The position numbers were made by a program, and so were the translations under genes. DNA of 64,000 nucleotides from Salisapilia sapeloensis (taxonomy: Eukaryota > Oomycota > Peronosporomycetes > Peronosporales > Salisapiliaceae). The stretch is taken from positions 1 through 64,000 of the forward strand of contig JAADVB010000030.1 in assembly GCA_023334545.1 (NCBI GenBank). Reading direction: 5' to 3'. Positions 23,388 through 32,642 of the stretch are shown in pieces (within the stretch, counting starts at the first letter, position 1; the number at the start of each line of letters is the position of its first letter). The notes below the pieces were generated by a model that was given only the letters and a program-made list of their open reading frames with translations, had not been told where the DNA came from and ran no database searches.

Positions 23388-24053
23388 ATGGCCGCGTCGT
23401 GTGCATTTTGCTGCTCGAGCGCCAGGACGAAGCGAAGGATGCAGTTCGAAGGGCAGTTTGAGCAAGTGCAAGAGCTCTTCCCGGGCACAGATTATGTGTG
23501 TCTACTAGACGCAGAGACTGGCGAACTCATGTAGGTTTTAGACAAGTATAGAACGACTCGTCAGGACGTACGAGACGTTTATCATGCATTGCATTCCACG
23601 TGATTTACATGCTCCCTTCTACTCGCTAGTGCCGAATCGGACGTCGCAGCAGCCATCTCCGAAGACTTTGCACGCACTATCCTGAACTTGAAACGGGCAG
23701 CCATGCAATTCGGTACGTACCGACCTCGATAACCGATACAACGTATCAACACGAATGTCCTCGTAGCTGCCAGTTTGAACCAAATGGATTCCCAGACCGT
23801 CCACATCAAGTCCGAGACGCGAATGTTCTCATGCTACGGTGCCACTGGAACTGTGCGTACCATTCAACCTCATCTCTATCACGTACTTATCTCGCTCTAG
23901 ATCCTAGCTTTCTACACGGAAATGGACGAAACCGAGCTCGAGCTCTTCGACTGCAGCATTCCGGATAAACGCATCGAACCCATCGTGTCCGACCTCGCAC
24001 GTCTCGTCCAGACGAACCACCGACGTCGCATCAATTCCGATGAATGGTCTTAA
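23388..24053 (+). CDS. Small protein, possible roadblock/LC7-like fold
   Basis: Four exons, 23388..23530, 23630..23712, 23767..23852 and 23901..24053 (465 nt, 154 aa). The first intron is 99 bp, the longest inferred here. The N-terminus is Cys-rich (MAASCAFCCSS), a possible palmitoylation site. The body reads as alpha/beta: a first strand-rich unit (YVCLLDAETGELI), a helix, a second unit (HIKSETRMFSCYG, then TILAFYTEM) and a C-terminal helix (DLARLVQ). That order and length fit roadblock/LC7 or longin-like small trafficking or Ragulator-type subunits, but no diagnostic motif is present and the family call is tentative. It starts only 76 bp after the TRAPPC11 stop and converges on PNO1 with 67 bp between stops. 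Confidence 0.6.
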
Positions 24054-24120
24054 ACGAGCTCGAAAGAAAAAGAAAGAGAGAAAATGGATTTCACAATATT
24101 TTATACAGCTCCGACGCACT

Positions 24121-24798
24121 CTAAAACCGTTCGTTCATGCGACTCGCTACGTTCCGCATCTTGTTGTACACTTTGCCAGGAGGGGCACCCATGATCAAGG
24201 AGCAAATGGCGTCTCGAGCCAGTTTGATGTTCGCAAAGGAGCCCAAGATGTGAATCTTCTGATCCGCGAGCACGATTCGCGTACGCGTCGCGTTCTCAAT
24301 TGCGTACTTGGTCTTGCCATCCTGTCCGGCGACACGTCCAATGGCTCGACTCAAGTGGTCTCCTTTCAGCATCTTGACGTCGTTTACTTCGAACGTGTCG
24401 ATGAACAAGTCTTCGAGACGCAATAGCGCCACGGCGTCCTGCACCTCAAAGCCCATCATGTACGCCTCGACAAAGTCCGCAGCCTTTTGCAACGCGCCCG
24501 TGTCCGTTGTCTCCGGAGAGTTCTTCAGCTCGACACATCGAGTCTTGGTGTTCATACGGATCTGGAGTCTTAAATGCTCCACGATTGGCTTCATCAAGTT
24601 CGCCCAGTCCTGCTTTAACGGCGTGTACCGATGCGGTGGCACTCGCACACGTCGAAAGTCATTGCGACTACCAGCCACTTGCTGTGCATTCAAAGCTGGA
24701 AAGTTGGGACGCACATCCGGCGTTTCCACCTCCATATCCTGACTCTGCGTCGCCGCAGCGATCTCTTCGTGATGCACAACGTCTGCCTCGACTTCCAT
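24121..24798 (-). CDS. PNO1: Pre-rRNA-processing KH protein PNO1 (Dim2)
   Basis: Single exon of 225 aa, a typical length for the family. After a 60-residue acidic N-terminus comes the conserved PNO1 core: RFRRVRVPPHRYTPLK-like start (here FRRVRVPPHRYTPLKQDW), NMKTRCVELK-like strand, FVEAYMMGFEVQDAVALLRL, and a KH domain with HLSRAIGRVAGQDGKTKYAIENATRT-type sequence, ending in the invariant GKVYNKMRNVASRMNERF region. PNO1 binds the 3' end of 18S rRNA with the NOB1 nuclease during late small-subunit assembly, in the nucleolus and cytoplasm. All key segments appear intact. Confidence 0.97.
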   Translation of the reverse strand: MEVEADVVHHEEIAAATQSQDMEVETPDVRPNFPALNAQQVAGSRNDFRRVRVPPHRYTPLKQDWANLMKPIVEHLRLQIRMNTKTRCVELKNSPETTDTGALQKAADFVEAYMMGFEVQDAVALLRLEDLFIDTFEVNDVKMLKGDHLSRAIGRVAGQDGKTKYAIENATRTRIVLADQKIHILGSFANIKLARDAICSLIMGAPPGKVYNKMRNVASRMNERF

Positions 24799-24849
24799 TT
24801 CGCGTAATGTCGTGCTCTTCCTTGACTAGCAAAATGGCTGGAGGCAAAC

Positions 24850-24898
24850 GTTCATCCAATCAGCGTGTCCGAAAATGAATTTCAACCAATGAAAAAAG
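24850..24898 (-). promoter_or_regulatory. Candidate PNO1 core promoter
   Basis: The PNO1 promoter must fit in the 120 bp between its ATG (24798) and the TMEM43 stop (24919). Two CCAAT boxes lie 30 bp apart (24856-24860 and 24886-24890, read as ATTGG on the gene strand). Between them is TTCATTTTCGG, similar to the oomycete initiator core TCATTTNCA. Positions are plausible for a core promoter. The assignment is by motif resemblance only. Confidence 0.35.
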
Positions 24899-24918
24899 CT
24901 ATGATCTTGAAAAGGTGT

Positions 24919-26130
24919 TTAATCTGATTTGAAGAGAGTACTCGTGTACTTGGCGTAGGCGAGGAGCACGAGTACCGGGGACACGCCGCCCGCAAAGACA
25001 CAGACAGACCAGACAAGCTGATCGAAGAGCCATACGATCGCCACAGTTGTCGAAGTGCATGCGAGACTGAGCAAGGCGCATGTCAAGTGCTTTTGGACCA
25101 GCTCAATCGGAGCAAAGTAGGACGGTAGGACCCTCGTTCGCAGCACGAGCATCGAGATGAAGCCCAAGACAGCTGCAAAGAGCCGGAAGAACCGCGTCTC
25201 TCGGCTCTTTACGCTCACTTTTGCATTAAACATGTCCTCTGCGGACATCACGCCATCTTCCAGGAGCAAAATGCGTTCGCCCTCGATCGTGTCAAACCCT
25301 TGCACCTCATTGCCCTTTTGCTGCCCACACACAGTCACAGGATACGCCGGCGTGACCTTAAAAGAGATCCGCAAGTCCCCCACCTCTGCCTGCCGTCTCG
25401 ATCTGTCCTGAAAGTAGTAATAGTACTCTTCCTCCTCACTTAACGTCACGTTCATCAGGGCACTCGTGGCCTTCCATTCCTCTCCAATCCTCTGTTCTAG
25501 CATCGTTTCCATCTCATTTCGAGCTTTCTGGTCTAAACGAACGACGTCCTGCCGTGTAATTTGATCCAAAAGCCTATCGTTTAGTAGAAAGTCTCCTACA
25601 GCTACGTCTCCGGCCGAAAAGACCTCCGAGTGGTACGTCCAGAGCTCTTCCGGAGGGTTCCAGTACGTCATATCTCGAAACCCGGCGCTATTGACAAAGT
25701 CAGCTCGCCACTCGAGATCGTACATGTAGATCCGTTCACGTGTATCATCCATCCCTCGGTCATCATCCTCTGGACTGGACGTATACGACGTGTGGGATGT
25801 CTCGACCCACTGGTACATTTCCACGATCCGATGCAGCCGGACGCCTCGTGCGGCAATACCGAACGTTGGGTCTAAAGCATGAGGACTACGTGCCTTGTGG
25901 GCGACTGTATTCGCTTGTCTAGCTACTGCATCATGTGCATTGGTGATCAAGCCTGAGAAATGGACGAGCTGACCGTCATGCTCGTCCTTCACGACCGGAT
26001 GCGAGAGTGATATGACTTGCTGTCGACCGATCTCATAGCTCTGGATCTGAGCACGTAAATAGCTTTCTTGATAGACTGTCATGCAAATCGAGGCGGCTAG
26101 TAGACCGCCTCCGATCAAATAGTCCTGCAT
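24919..26130 (-). CDS. TMEM43: TMEM43 family membrane protein
   Basis: Single exon of 403 aa, matching the usual ~400 residues. One N-terminal membrane span (LIGGGLLAASICMTVYQ) is followed by a large luminal domain starting with the conserved DGQLVHFSG segment, with GFRDMTYWNPPE and a FFRLFAAVLGFISM transition, and three C-terminal spans. This is the TMEM43/LUMA topology, with the domain in the ER or nuclear-envelope lumen. The family is linked to nuclear-envelope organisation in animals. Function in protists is not established. It lies 51 bp downstream of the P-loop gene on the same strand. Confidence 0.92.
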   Translation of the reverse strand: MQDYLIGGGLLAASICMTVYQESYLRAQIQSYEIGRQQVISLSHPVVKDEHDGQLVHFSGLITNAHDAVARQANTVAHKARSPHALDPTFGIAARGVRLHRIVEMYQWVETSHTSYTSSPEDDDRGMDDTRERIYMYDLEWRADFVNSAGFRDMTYWNPPEELWTYHSEVFSAGDVAVGDFLLNDRLLDQITRQDVVRLDQKARNEMETMLEQRIGEEWKATSALMNVTLSEEEEYYYYFQDRSRRQAEVGDLRISFKVTPAYPVTVCGQQKGNEVQGFDTIEGERILLLEDGVMSAEDMFNAKVSVKSRETRFFRLFAAVLGFISMLVLRTRVLPSYFAPIELVQKHLTCALLSLACTSTTVAIVWLFDQLVWSVCVFAGGVSPVLVLLAYAKYTSTLFKSD

Positions 26131-26181
26131 GACGAGTGGGAACGAAAATGATGTTCATTTTATTTTGTCTCCTACTGATGT

Positions 26182-27024
26182 CTACGGTACACTTTCGACC
26201 ACCGAAGTCGCGTCCGACACAAGATGCGCCAAGTCGACGTGCTGGGTGAAGGTCTGGATGATAACCTCAGCCTTTTGAATCTCCTCCGATGTTATTTGGT
26301 CACTCGGGTTGATGTCACCACAAGCGGAGACAGCGATCGTGTCGTTCGTCTCGACTTCTGGGAGGAAGCCGTAAAGCTTTTGGTCCGGACGATTCGTACT
26401 AAAGTAGAGCTCGATAAACTCTTTGCACTGGTCTAGGCTATAGAATCCGTCTAGCGGTAGTCGGTTGAATACTGCACCGAGCACTGGCACGCCATGGCTG
26501 GCAAAGAAGGCCGCATTTAGGTTGAATGAGTCTACGGCGTCGCCCACACCTTTCTTCCCAACGAGAAGAACAGGAGCATGGAGTGTCTTGGCGACGTCTG
26601 CATTCGAGACACCGCAGATGGAGCCGACGGCAGGGTAGCCGACGCCATCGATGATGACAATCTTCTTCTCTCGAGATAGTTCCTCGACTTTATTGCGTAT
26701 CTGAGTGAGCAATTCCTCAGAGGACTCGGTCTCTCCTTTCAAGAAGTCACGTGTAAACCCTTTGTAAAAGACTACAGGGCCGATCGGAACGCACGCAATG
26801 CCTTTCGCAGCACAGAACTTGGCAATCAGCTGCGGCTTCTCGCATTGTGTCGCTGGCTTGATATATGCAATATCTTCCGATTTATATCCACTTTCTAGTA
26901 AAGCACCCACGAGGCCTAGACAGACCGTCGATTTGCCTACTTGGGCCCGATCGCCACTCACGAATACTCTTATCGCCATATCTATAGAACGAGTATGGGA
27001 GTAGACGGGTATGATTCGTACCAT
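26182..27024 (-). CDS. BioD-like P-loop NTPase
   Basis: 280 codons from the first ATG. Met16 (27024-45 = 26979) sits immediately before the domain and may be the true start. The sequence begins with a strand and a deviant Walker A (FVSGDRAQVGKSTVCLGL), then AYIKPATQC, a central VIIDGVGYP strand (Walker B-like), ADVAKTLHAPVLLVG and VLGAVFNRL. This order is that of dethiobiotin synthetase/cobyrinate-amidase-like P-loop proteins (AAA_26), but the biotin-specific residues cannot be confirmed by eye. It is probably a cytosolic ATP-dependent enzyme or metallo-chaperone of unknown substrate. Coding is intact and the spacer to TMEM43 is very short. Confidence 0.8.
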   Translation of the reverse strand: MVRIIPVYSHTRSIDMAIRVFVSGDRAQVGKSTVCLGLVGALLESGYKSEDIAYIKPATQCEKPQLIAKFCAAKGIACVPIGPVVFYKGFTRDFLKGETESSEELLTQIRNKVEELSREKKIVIIDGVGYPAVGSICGVSNADVAKTLHAPVLLVGKKGVGDAVDSFNLNAAFFASHGVPVLGAVFNRLPLDGFYSLDQCKEFIELYFSTNRPDQKLYGFLPEVETNDTIAVSACGDINPSDQITSEEIQKAEVIIQTFTQHVDLAHLVSDATSVVESVP

Positions 27025-27070
27025 GTGATTAGTATTCGTACCTTATCGAAAATTTCGACCTTTTATTAAA

Positions 27071-27310
27071 ATGATGGAAAGAAGAGAAATTAGCATCAAA
27101 ACCGAGGAATTAGTGCGCTTCAAGTCCACATTACAGACAGAGCTTTGTGATATGCTCGTATCTGTTGGAGAATCGGCTCATCAGAATAAGTTCGAATGTA
27201 TTCGCCTTGTAGACGACTGCCATTTCGATCCGACTTTCAGAAAGACAGTACACTTGACTAATAAAAATGAAAACTCATCCCATTTACAGGGTGCGAAAAG
27301 TTACAAATGA
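27071..27310 (+). CDS. Very small hypothetical protein
   Basis: ATG at 27071. A 42-bp GTAC...CAG intron with a CTAAT branch site at about 27250-27291 gives a 65-aa product. Read through, it is 79 aa in the same frame. The sequence is helical with an alternating hydrophobic pattern (EELVRFKSTLQTELCDMLVS) and no recognised family. It could be a small helical subunit of a complex. Codon pattern and position between two genes make it plausible, not certain. Confidence 0.4.
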   Translation: MMERREISIKTEELVRFKSTLQTELCDMLVSVGESAHQNKFECIRLVDDCHFDPTFRKTVHLTNKNENSSHLQGAKSYK

Positions 27311-27533
27311 GACCTCCCTTGCTTCGTCTTCCTCGATCCAATTATCCGACCCATCTTTAAGATCCAGTCTACGTAGAGAGGCAGCGCAAGCCTCGCTCGC
27401 TCTGTGATGAAATCAGACGCTTTGACCGGCATCAAGCGACGTGACAGCTCCAGCCGACAGTTTGACTGGCGTAAAGTATAGTGTGGATCCAGCCACTTCA
27501 ACCAGGCTTACGTAATCGCCATTTCGACACAGA

Positions 27534-28666
27534 ATGAATACCGACGACGCAGCGCTGCTTTGGCCGGACCGGCGGCTGCATGCCGTCGACGTCGAGCTCT
27601 TTTCGTTCTACTTTCTCATGGCAGAGTCGCTCTCAACCTTTGTCGGGTACAGAATCGCACAGCATTGTCTCCGTGGCTGCCGAGTGTGGTTCCTATCGCC
27701 ATCGAGTCGCATGGCCATTGGCGTCGTGTACTGCGTCCTCAAAATCCGCATCATCGACTATGCCTTCCGAGACTCAGCCTACTTTATCTGTTCGCTCATG
27801 ATCATGGTATGGTACTTGATCTACGCTGTGCAGGCGCTTGGATTTCACCAAGGTCCGCTCCAATTTCTATTCTTCGACTACCTGCCCAAGAGTCAGATGA
27901 CCCAATGCGTCTACGACCGAGCTGCGAATGTCTGTCGGCATGTGAAGAATCGACTCGAGTACTACGTATTGCAGCAGATCGTCGACGTCCCGACGAGCCG
28001 ACATCTCGAGTCGAGTGATACGCAATCATCCAGTATCGAAGGCAACGTCGCTCGCCTCGCAATTTGCTTTGGACGTGAGATGCATGTAAATATAGAAGAA
28101 TGGAACGGATGGATGCAGCACAATTGGCTCCAGCCGATGGTCACATCCGGTCGAAGTCGTGCCGTCCACCGCGGTCCACCTGTTGACGCTTTCGAAGCAC
28201 GTTTCGTCTTCCTCATGCAACGCAATGGACTCATCCTTGCTATCTTTCTAACGGTACTTTATAACTCATATCTACGTCTACTACTAGGCTAACATGCTTC
28301 TAGCACCCGACAGCTACGCTGATGGAGAAACTGAGCACCAAGGACGCGACGCCGTTTGAGCTGGTCGTGCGATATCATTGCCAGACCTCGAGAGACCTGG
28401 AAGACACGTACCCTTATTTCTTATATGCGGAAACGCCGATGCTCGTGGGCGTCGCTGGATCCGGCCAGCGCGCAGCGACCTATGAACTGCTAAAGGCACT
28501 TAACGCTACTTTGGGGTATGTCGTCGATGTCCCGTTGCGATCGCTTCGGACGAAAAACTTTATTGAGGCCGGGGTCGGGTTAACATCCAAGAAGGATGCC
28601 AAGGAGAGGAAACGCAAGGCACAGCGACCTACTCTGTCGATGAAGATGGCCGAGTCACTCGGATAG
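27534..28666 (+). CDS. Membrane protein of unknown function
   Basis: Two exons, 27534..28253 and 28304..28666 (1083 nt, 360 aa), joined in phase 0 by a 50-bp intron with GCTAAC branch site. Residues 15-110 hold three or four hydrophobic segments (SFYFLMAESLSTFVGYRIA; FICSLMIMVWYLIYAVQAL). The middle is amphipathic, a further hydrophobic stretch lies near residue 235 at the splice junction, and the C-terminal 60 residues are basic (KKDAKERKRKAQRP). No enzyme or channel signature was recognised. It converges on the SET gene across 282 bp. Confidence 0.7.
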
Positions 28667-28948
28667 ATCCGCATTCTCGAAATGTACCATTAATACTTAC
28701 ATATAAAAAATTAGTTTGATGTTGCTTTTGCTACCGATTGGATTTCGACGAATCTTAGTACGTAATCTCTTATTTTGTCGTGTTTGATTGGCTAAAATCA
28801 TTTGTAAGATCTTGAAGAGACGGAATCGAGAAGACATGATCATGGAGCGCTAGATGCCGGTAGCGAGAGTAGAGCTATGCATATTGCTTCGTAAAGAGGC
28901 CGTAGATAGATAGACAAAAAGAAAGAGGCGTTTTATATTGAGTAAACT

Positions 28949-29806
28949 CTAAACTGTCGAATCGAACGGAAGATACTGCTGGCACGTTGCTGCTCCACAG
29001 TGGCATGGCTGGCGGCTGACAGTAGGCTCGTCTCTCTGTCTTTTCATTCCAATGGTAGATGAGCTGCCATAATGGAACGTAAGCTCTGCGTTTGCTTGAA
29101 TGTCACGAGTTGCGAAGAAGACGAGTCGTGGGAGGAATGAGTCGAGTCGGACGGTTTCCAACGTCAACGACGGCTCGCAGCTATGATTGAAAAAGCGAGT
29201 AAAGTTGCCGGTAGTGGTAGCATCTACATTTGTCCTCATAGAGCTGAAAGAGAACTGGTTTGAGGTAGAAGCAGGCATACGCTCCCGAACGGTCAAGATG
29301 TAGTTGAGATGCTGGAGGTCATAAATCTGATAATAACGTCTCGTAGCTTCACTGGACGATACGAGCTCTCCGACGTACTCTCCACAGTACTCGTTTCTAG
29401 CAATGTCCTGCGCTGCAAAGACTCCCCAGCCTCGATTCTCTGTCTTCGCTACATACACACATACTTGTCTACCTTGACGCACTCGCTGTCCATGCATCGT
29501 ACGCAATGCTGCTTCTTTCATATGAATTGGCAATTCATATTCAGACAGTAGATTATGATGTACTATATCGATTCTATATCGAAAACTATGCTTGAGAGTA
29601 ATCGCTTCAATGGAAGAGCAATGCAGTGGAATACATCGAGTCTCCAGTCCGTTCGAAATATCCGTTTTTATAGCTCGGATCCATGTATCAATAACCTCCT
29701 GCATCTCTTTGTTTACTAACAGTAAACTACCATAAGACCGTACATCCACCAGAGCCTCGGTAGATGGCCATGAGACGATCACTTCCACCACCTTGGTCAA
29801 GTCCAT
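28949..29806 (-). CDS. SET-domain lysine methyltransferase
   Basis: Single exon, 285 aa. The first 110 residues are helical and unassigned. The SET domain follows: RGWGVFAAQDI (AdoMet site), EYCGEYVGELVS, NFTRFFNHSCEPSL (the NHSC knot residues), LVFFATRDIQANAELTFHYG, and a post-SET motif CHCGAATCQQYLPF with the zinc-binding CxCx4C. This is the order of histone lysine methyltransferases of the SUV39/SET2 kind, though pre-SET cysteines are not visible. It is likely nuclear and histone-directed. Exact substrate cannot be told. The ATG is close to a further minus-strand ORF that overlaps it by 10 bp. Confidence 0.88.
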   Translation of the reverse strand: MDLTKVVEVIVSWPSTEALVDVRSYGSLLLVNKEMQEVIDTWIRAIKTDISNGLETRCIPLHCSSIEAITLKHSFRYRIDIVHHNLLSEYELPIHMKEAALRTMHGQRVRQGRQVCVYVAKTENRGWGVFAAQDIARNEYCGEYVGELVSSSEATRRYYQIYDLQHLNYILTVRERMPASTSNQFSFSSMRTNVDATTTGNFTRFFNHSCEPSLTLETVRLDSFLPRLVFFATRDIQANAELTFHYGSSSTIGMKRQRDEPTVSRQPCHCGAATCQQYLPFDSTV

Positions 29807-30177
29807 GTTATGTACAAAGATATGTGGTACACTTTGAGATTTTTATTGGAATAAAGAGTTTCTTTTTCGCCAATAAGCTGATCGACGATGTGCTGGAAAA
29901 GATGTTCAGCTCCCGTCGCTCTCGGCAGCTCAGATGCACCGGTGGAGGTCGCGATCAGGATGATCTCACATAGTGTACAAGAGAGTTGAATTGGAAAACG
30001 ATTTGAACTCCAATGTTTCCACATTTCCACTAACTTCAAGTGCATATTCCGGCCAGAAACCGACGCTTCCATTGCTACGTAAAAAGTACTTGGTCCTAAA
30101 CGTGTAATATCTACTCGCAAGGAATTGTTCTCCGTATCAAATTTATCTGTATTACGAGCAGGCACAAGCATGTACAA
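29797..30177 (-). CDS. Uncertain ORF upstream of SET gene
   Basis: A 126-codon minus-strand frame with mixed helix/strand pattern (RLGPSTFYVAMEASVSG; LVEMWKHW) but no known domain. A possible 5' exon at 30250-30370 (ATG AAG TTG TAT GTG GTA ATT GAA) looks coding, but I could not join the two in phase. The gene may be real with unresolved splicing, and its 3' end overlaps the SET start by 10 bp. Confidence 0.35.
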   Translation of the reverse strand: MYMLVPARNTDKFDTENNSLRVDITRLGPSTFYVAMEASVSGRNMHLKLVEMWKHWSSNRFPIQLSCTLCEIILIATSTGASELPRATGAEHLFQHIVDQLIGEKETLYSNKNLKVYHISLYITWT

Positions 30178-30617
30178 ACCACCGACTTATACACCTACAT
30201 CAGAAGCGCCGGACCAGTCACTCAAACGGTCACCAAGTCGCAACTGTCGAGTCCGAGCAGCTTGCGTCTTTCCCAGATCTCTAGAACCTTAATTACATAG
30301 AGCGAATAGATCAAATGCAGCGCTATAATCTTCCGTCGACAACTTTTCAATTACCACATACAACTTCATTCAAACCATAGTCAAGTAGACCATCGAGATG
30401 CATGCGATGGAAATGTAGCCGTTGATACAACCGCCAGGCTCCGTTTCAGACGACGGAGATTTAAGTCCAGAATGTGCTCCCAGTAGAAACAGACTCTCTA
30501 CTCCATACGAAACCCAAGCCCAGTCGCTTGACAGGAACATGGCTACACTCGACCAACTACTGGTGCCCATCGTCACTTCCTCTTTTGCCTCGTTGGACGC
30601 AACCTATAGCTCAAATG

Positions 30618-32462
30618 GGGGAAACTGACACCAAACCGTTGCGTGACGAAGACCAGTACTACCTGCAGGACATGCCGGCCGACTCGAAGCAGTCCCGTGA
30701 TGCTGGCAGTCGCAAGCGAAGCCTATTCGCTCACATCATGCTCGTCTTCCTACTACTCAACGTCATCGTACTCTACATCCTCCACTTTGCCGATCGCGGA
30801 GGAGACACTTCCGACGCCGTCGAAACCAAGTTTGATACTTCCAATGACAACCGAGACGGGGTCACTAGCGCGTCGCCGGAGACTGGACACGCCGTCAGCT
30901 TTGATGACAGTGGTAACCTACGTCTAGGCGCCGGTTCGTCCGTCTATCTATCCGCAGGAGACCTTCCTTCGAATGTCAAAACCTCGTCCTTCATGGTTCT
31001 AGCTCCCATGGGGTCTGCTCATGAGGTCCACAGCACTAACCTCCTGGCCTACGCAGTCACGTCCGACAGTGGAAAGCAGGAGAGTGTCGTCACGACTGTC
31101 AAGACTGATGCTGCCGGCAAGAAGCTGGACGTTTCCGAGGACGGCAGCTCCGTCAGCGGTACATCCGTCAAGGACGTTGCCTCTCTCTCCTCCTCCCTCG
31201 CCGTCATGGCCAGTGCCACCACCTCGTCCGACGGCATGAGCGTTACAACGTTCATCTACCCCATCTCCTTATCCGACGATGGCGTCAAGATCATGGAAGA
31301 CAAGGCAACGGAGGCAGCGAATAGCATTACCAACTATCTCCTCCCGCTCACCGAATCGACGTTCGCTCTCATCTACTTTGAAGAGTATTCGGCGGACAAA
31401 GACTACTTCCAACGTGCTGTCGTCGGCTCTGTCGAAGATGATAATATCGAAATGTCCGACTCGGTCCAATTCGGAAAAGGCAATAGCATGAGCGCGAGCA
31501 CGACGTTCGGTACGCCGCAGTCGGTCTTTAAATCGTCGGACCTTGCCTTCGTCGTCCCGTGGTTCGTTGACTCTGCTATGCCCAGTGGCAACGACAGTGA
31601 CAGTGACTCCCAGTCCTCTGGTCTCTGTCTCTCCATGTTCACGACAGGTGAAGGAACCAACGTGTCGGAGCCACAGGACACTTGCACTGACGCATACGAC
31701 CCGGCGTACTTTGTCGAGTCCACCAGAATCTCCGAGACACGACTCGTCCTCGCCTTCTTCGACAAAGCCAACGGCTACGCGCTGACAGTCGTGTCCGTCG
31801 AGTTCTCTCCGATTTCCCAGAAACCTACCTTCCGAGGCTCGTACGTGATCGAAGGAGCCGCCGGAGCGTTCGACTTTGGCGCTTCAAGTGGATTCTACCC
31901 CAAGCCTACTCTCACTGCGTTTGGCGACCAGCGTCTCGCGGTTGGATTCATGAACCCTTCCAACAGCGGCAAGCCGAGTGTCCAGGTCCTCAAGTACTCT
32001 TCGGATCAGTCGTTCCAGCAAGTATCTCCAGTCCTTCCCATCTCGAACGATGACTTCTCACTCACGTCGGCTGACCCGAAGGCCTTCGGAAGCTTCATCA
32101 TGGACGTTCTGCCGACTGCTGACGGGTTCATGGTTTCTTACGCTGGGTCCTGGGCGAATAACCCGCCGGCGCAACGTCTCGCGTATGTCGAGTCCATGAA
32201 CCGAGCTGTGGGCATCGTGTCCAATGCCGATGGAGCGGATGTCAAGTTCGTGAGCTCCGGGACGTTTGGCATGGACGAGTCCGTCGTCGCTGGAAACGTG
32301 TACTATGCAGCTACTAACGGACAGTTGTACGCGCCATCGACGTCGACTAGTGGTGACATGTACGTCTTGGCGGATGATAACTCGATCGTCATTTCCAAAG
32401 ACGCTCTCGTCGGCTACGCAGTGAACGATAAGAGCTTGTTCGTGGCGCCGACGAGCAACTAG
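30618..32462 (+). CDS. Type II single-pass membrane protein with large ectodomain
   Basis: Open from 30474 (662 codons). The Met at 30618 (614 codons) is the likelier start because it leaves a normal cytosolic tail (MGETDTKPLRDED) before a basic stretch (SRKRS) and one 20-residue span (FAHIMLVFLLLNVIVLYILHF), giving type II topology. The remaining 540 residues are Ser/Thr/Asp-rich, with repeated blocks about 60 residues long (DLAFVVPWFVDS, RLVLAFFDKANG, RLAVGFMNPSNS, FMVSYAGSW) that look like beta-propeller blades. A few N-glycosylation sites (NDSD, NVSE) and one cysteine pair are visible. It is probably a cell-surface or secretory-pathway protein of unknown ligand. Third-position GC is high. 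Confidence 0.75.
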   Translation, partial: GETDTKPLRDEDQYYLQDMPADSKQSRDAGSRKRSLFAHIMLVFLLLNVIVLYILHFADRGGDTSDAVETKFDTSNDNRDGVTSASPETGHAVSFDDSGNLRLGAGSSVYLSAGDLPSNVKTSSFMVLAPMGSAHEVHSTNLLAYAVTSDSGKQESVVTTVKTDAAGKKLDVSEDGSSVSGTSVKDVASLSSSLAVMASATTSSDGMSVTTFIYPISLSDDGVKIMEDKATEAANSITNYLLPLTESTFALIYFEEYSADKDYFQRAVVGSVEDDNIEMSDSVQFGKGNSMSASTTFGTPQSVFKSSDLAFVVPWFVDSAMPSGNDSDSDSQSSGLCLSMFTTGEGTNVSEPQDTCTDAYDPAYFVESTRISETRLVLAFFDKANGYALTVVSVEFSPISQKPTFRGSYVIEGAAGAFDFGASSGFYPKPTLTAFGDQRLAVGFMNPSNSGKPSVQVLKYSSDQSFQQVSPVLPISNDDFSLTSADPKAFGSFIMDVLPTADGFMVSYAGSWANNPPAQRLAYVESMNRAVGIVSNADGADVKFVSSGTFGMDESVVAGNVYYAATNGQLYAPSTSTSGDMYVLADDNSIVISKDALVGYAVNDKSLFVAPTSN

Positions 32463-32642
32463 GAGCTTGTTATAGAGCAGATTTAAGGTCTAGTGGTAGC
32501 GTGTACTGGACTACGTCCGAAGGATCTACTCGTGTGTACTGGATAACTCAATCCAATGATCTGATTCTCTTCATACATGCGTTTCGTTTATTCTTATATG
32601 TGTCTTCTCTCCAGCTTTCAACCGTTACCGTCGTCGAGATCA

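Noticed and set aside
27301-27501. 66-codon minus-strand ORF between two genes
   Set aside because: It begins at a TTG codon with an upstream in-frame stop, and I found no exon that supplies an ATG in phase.
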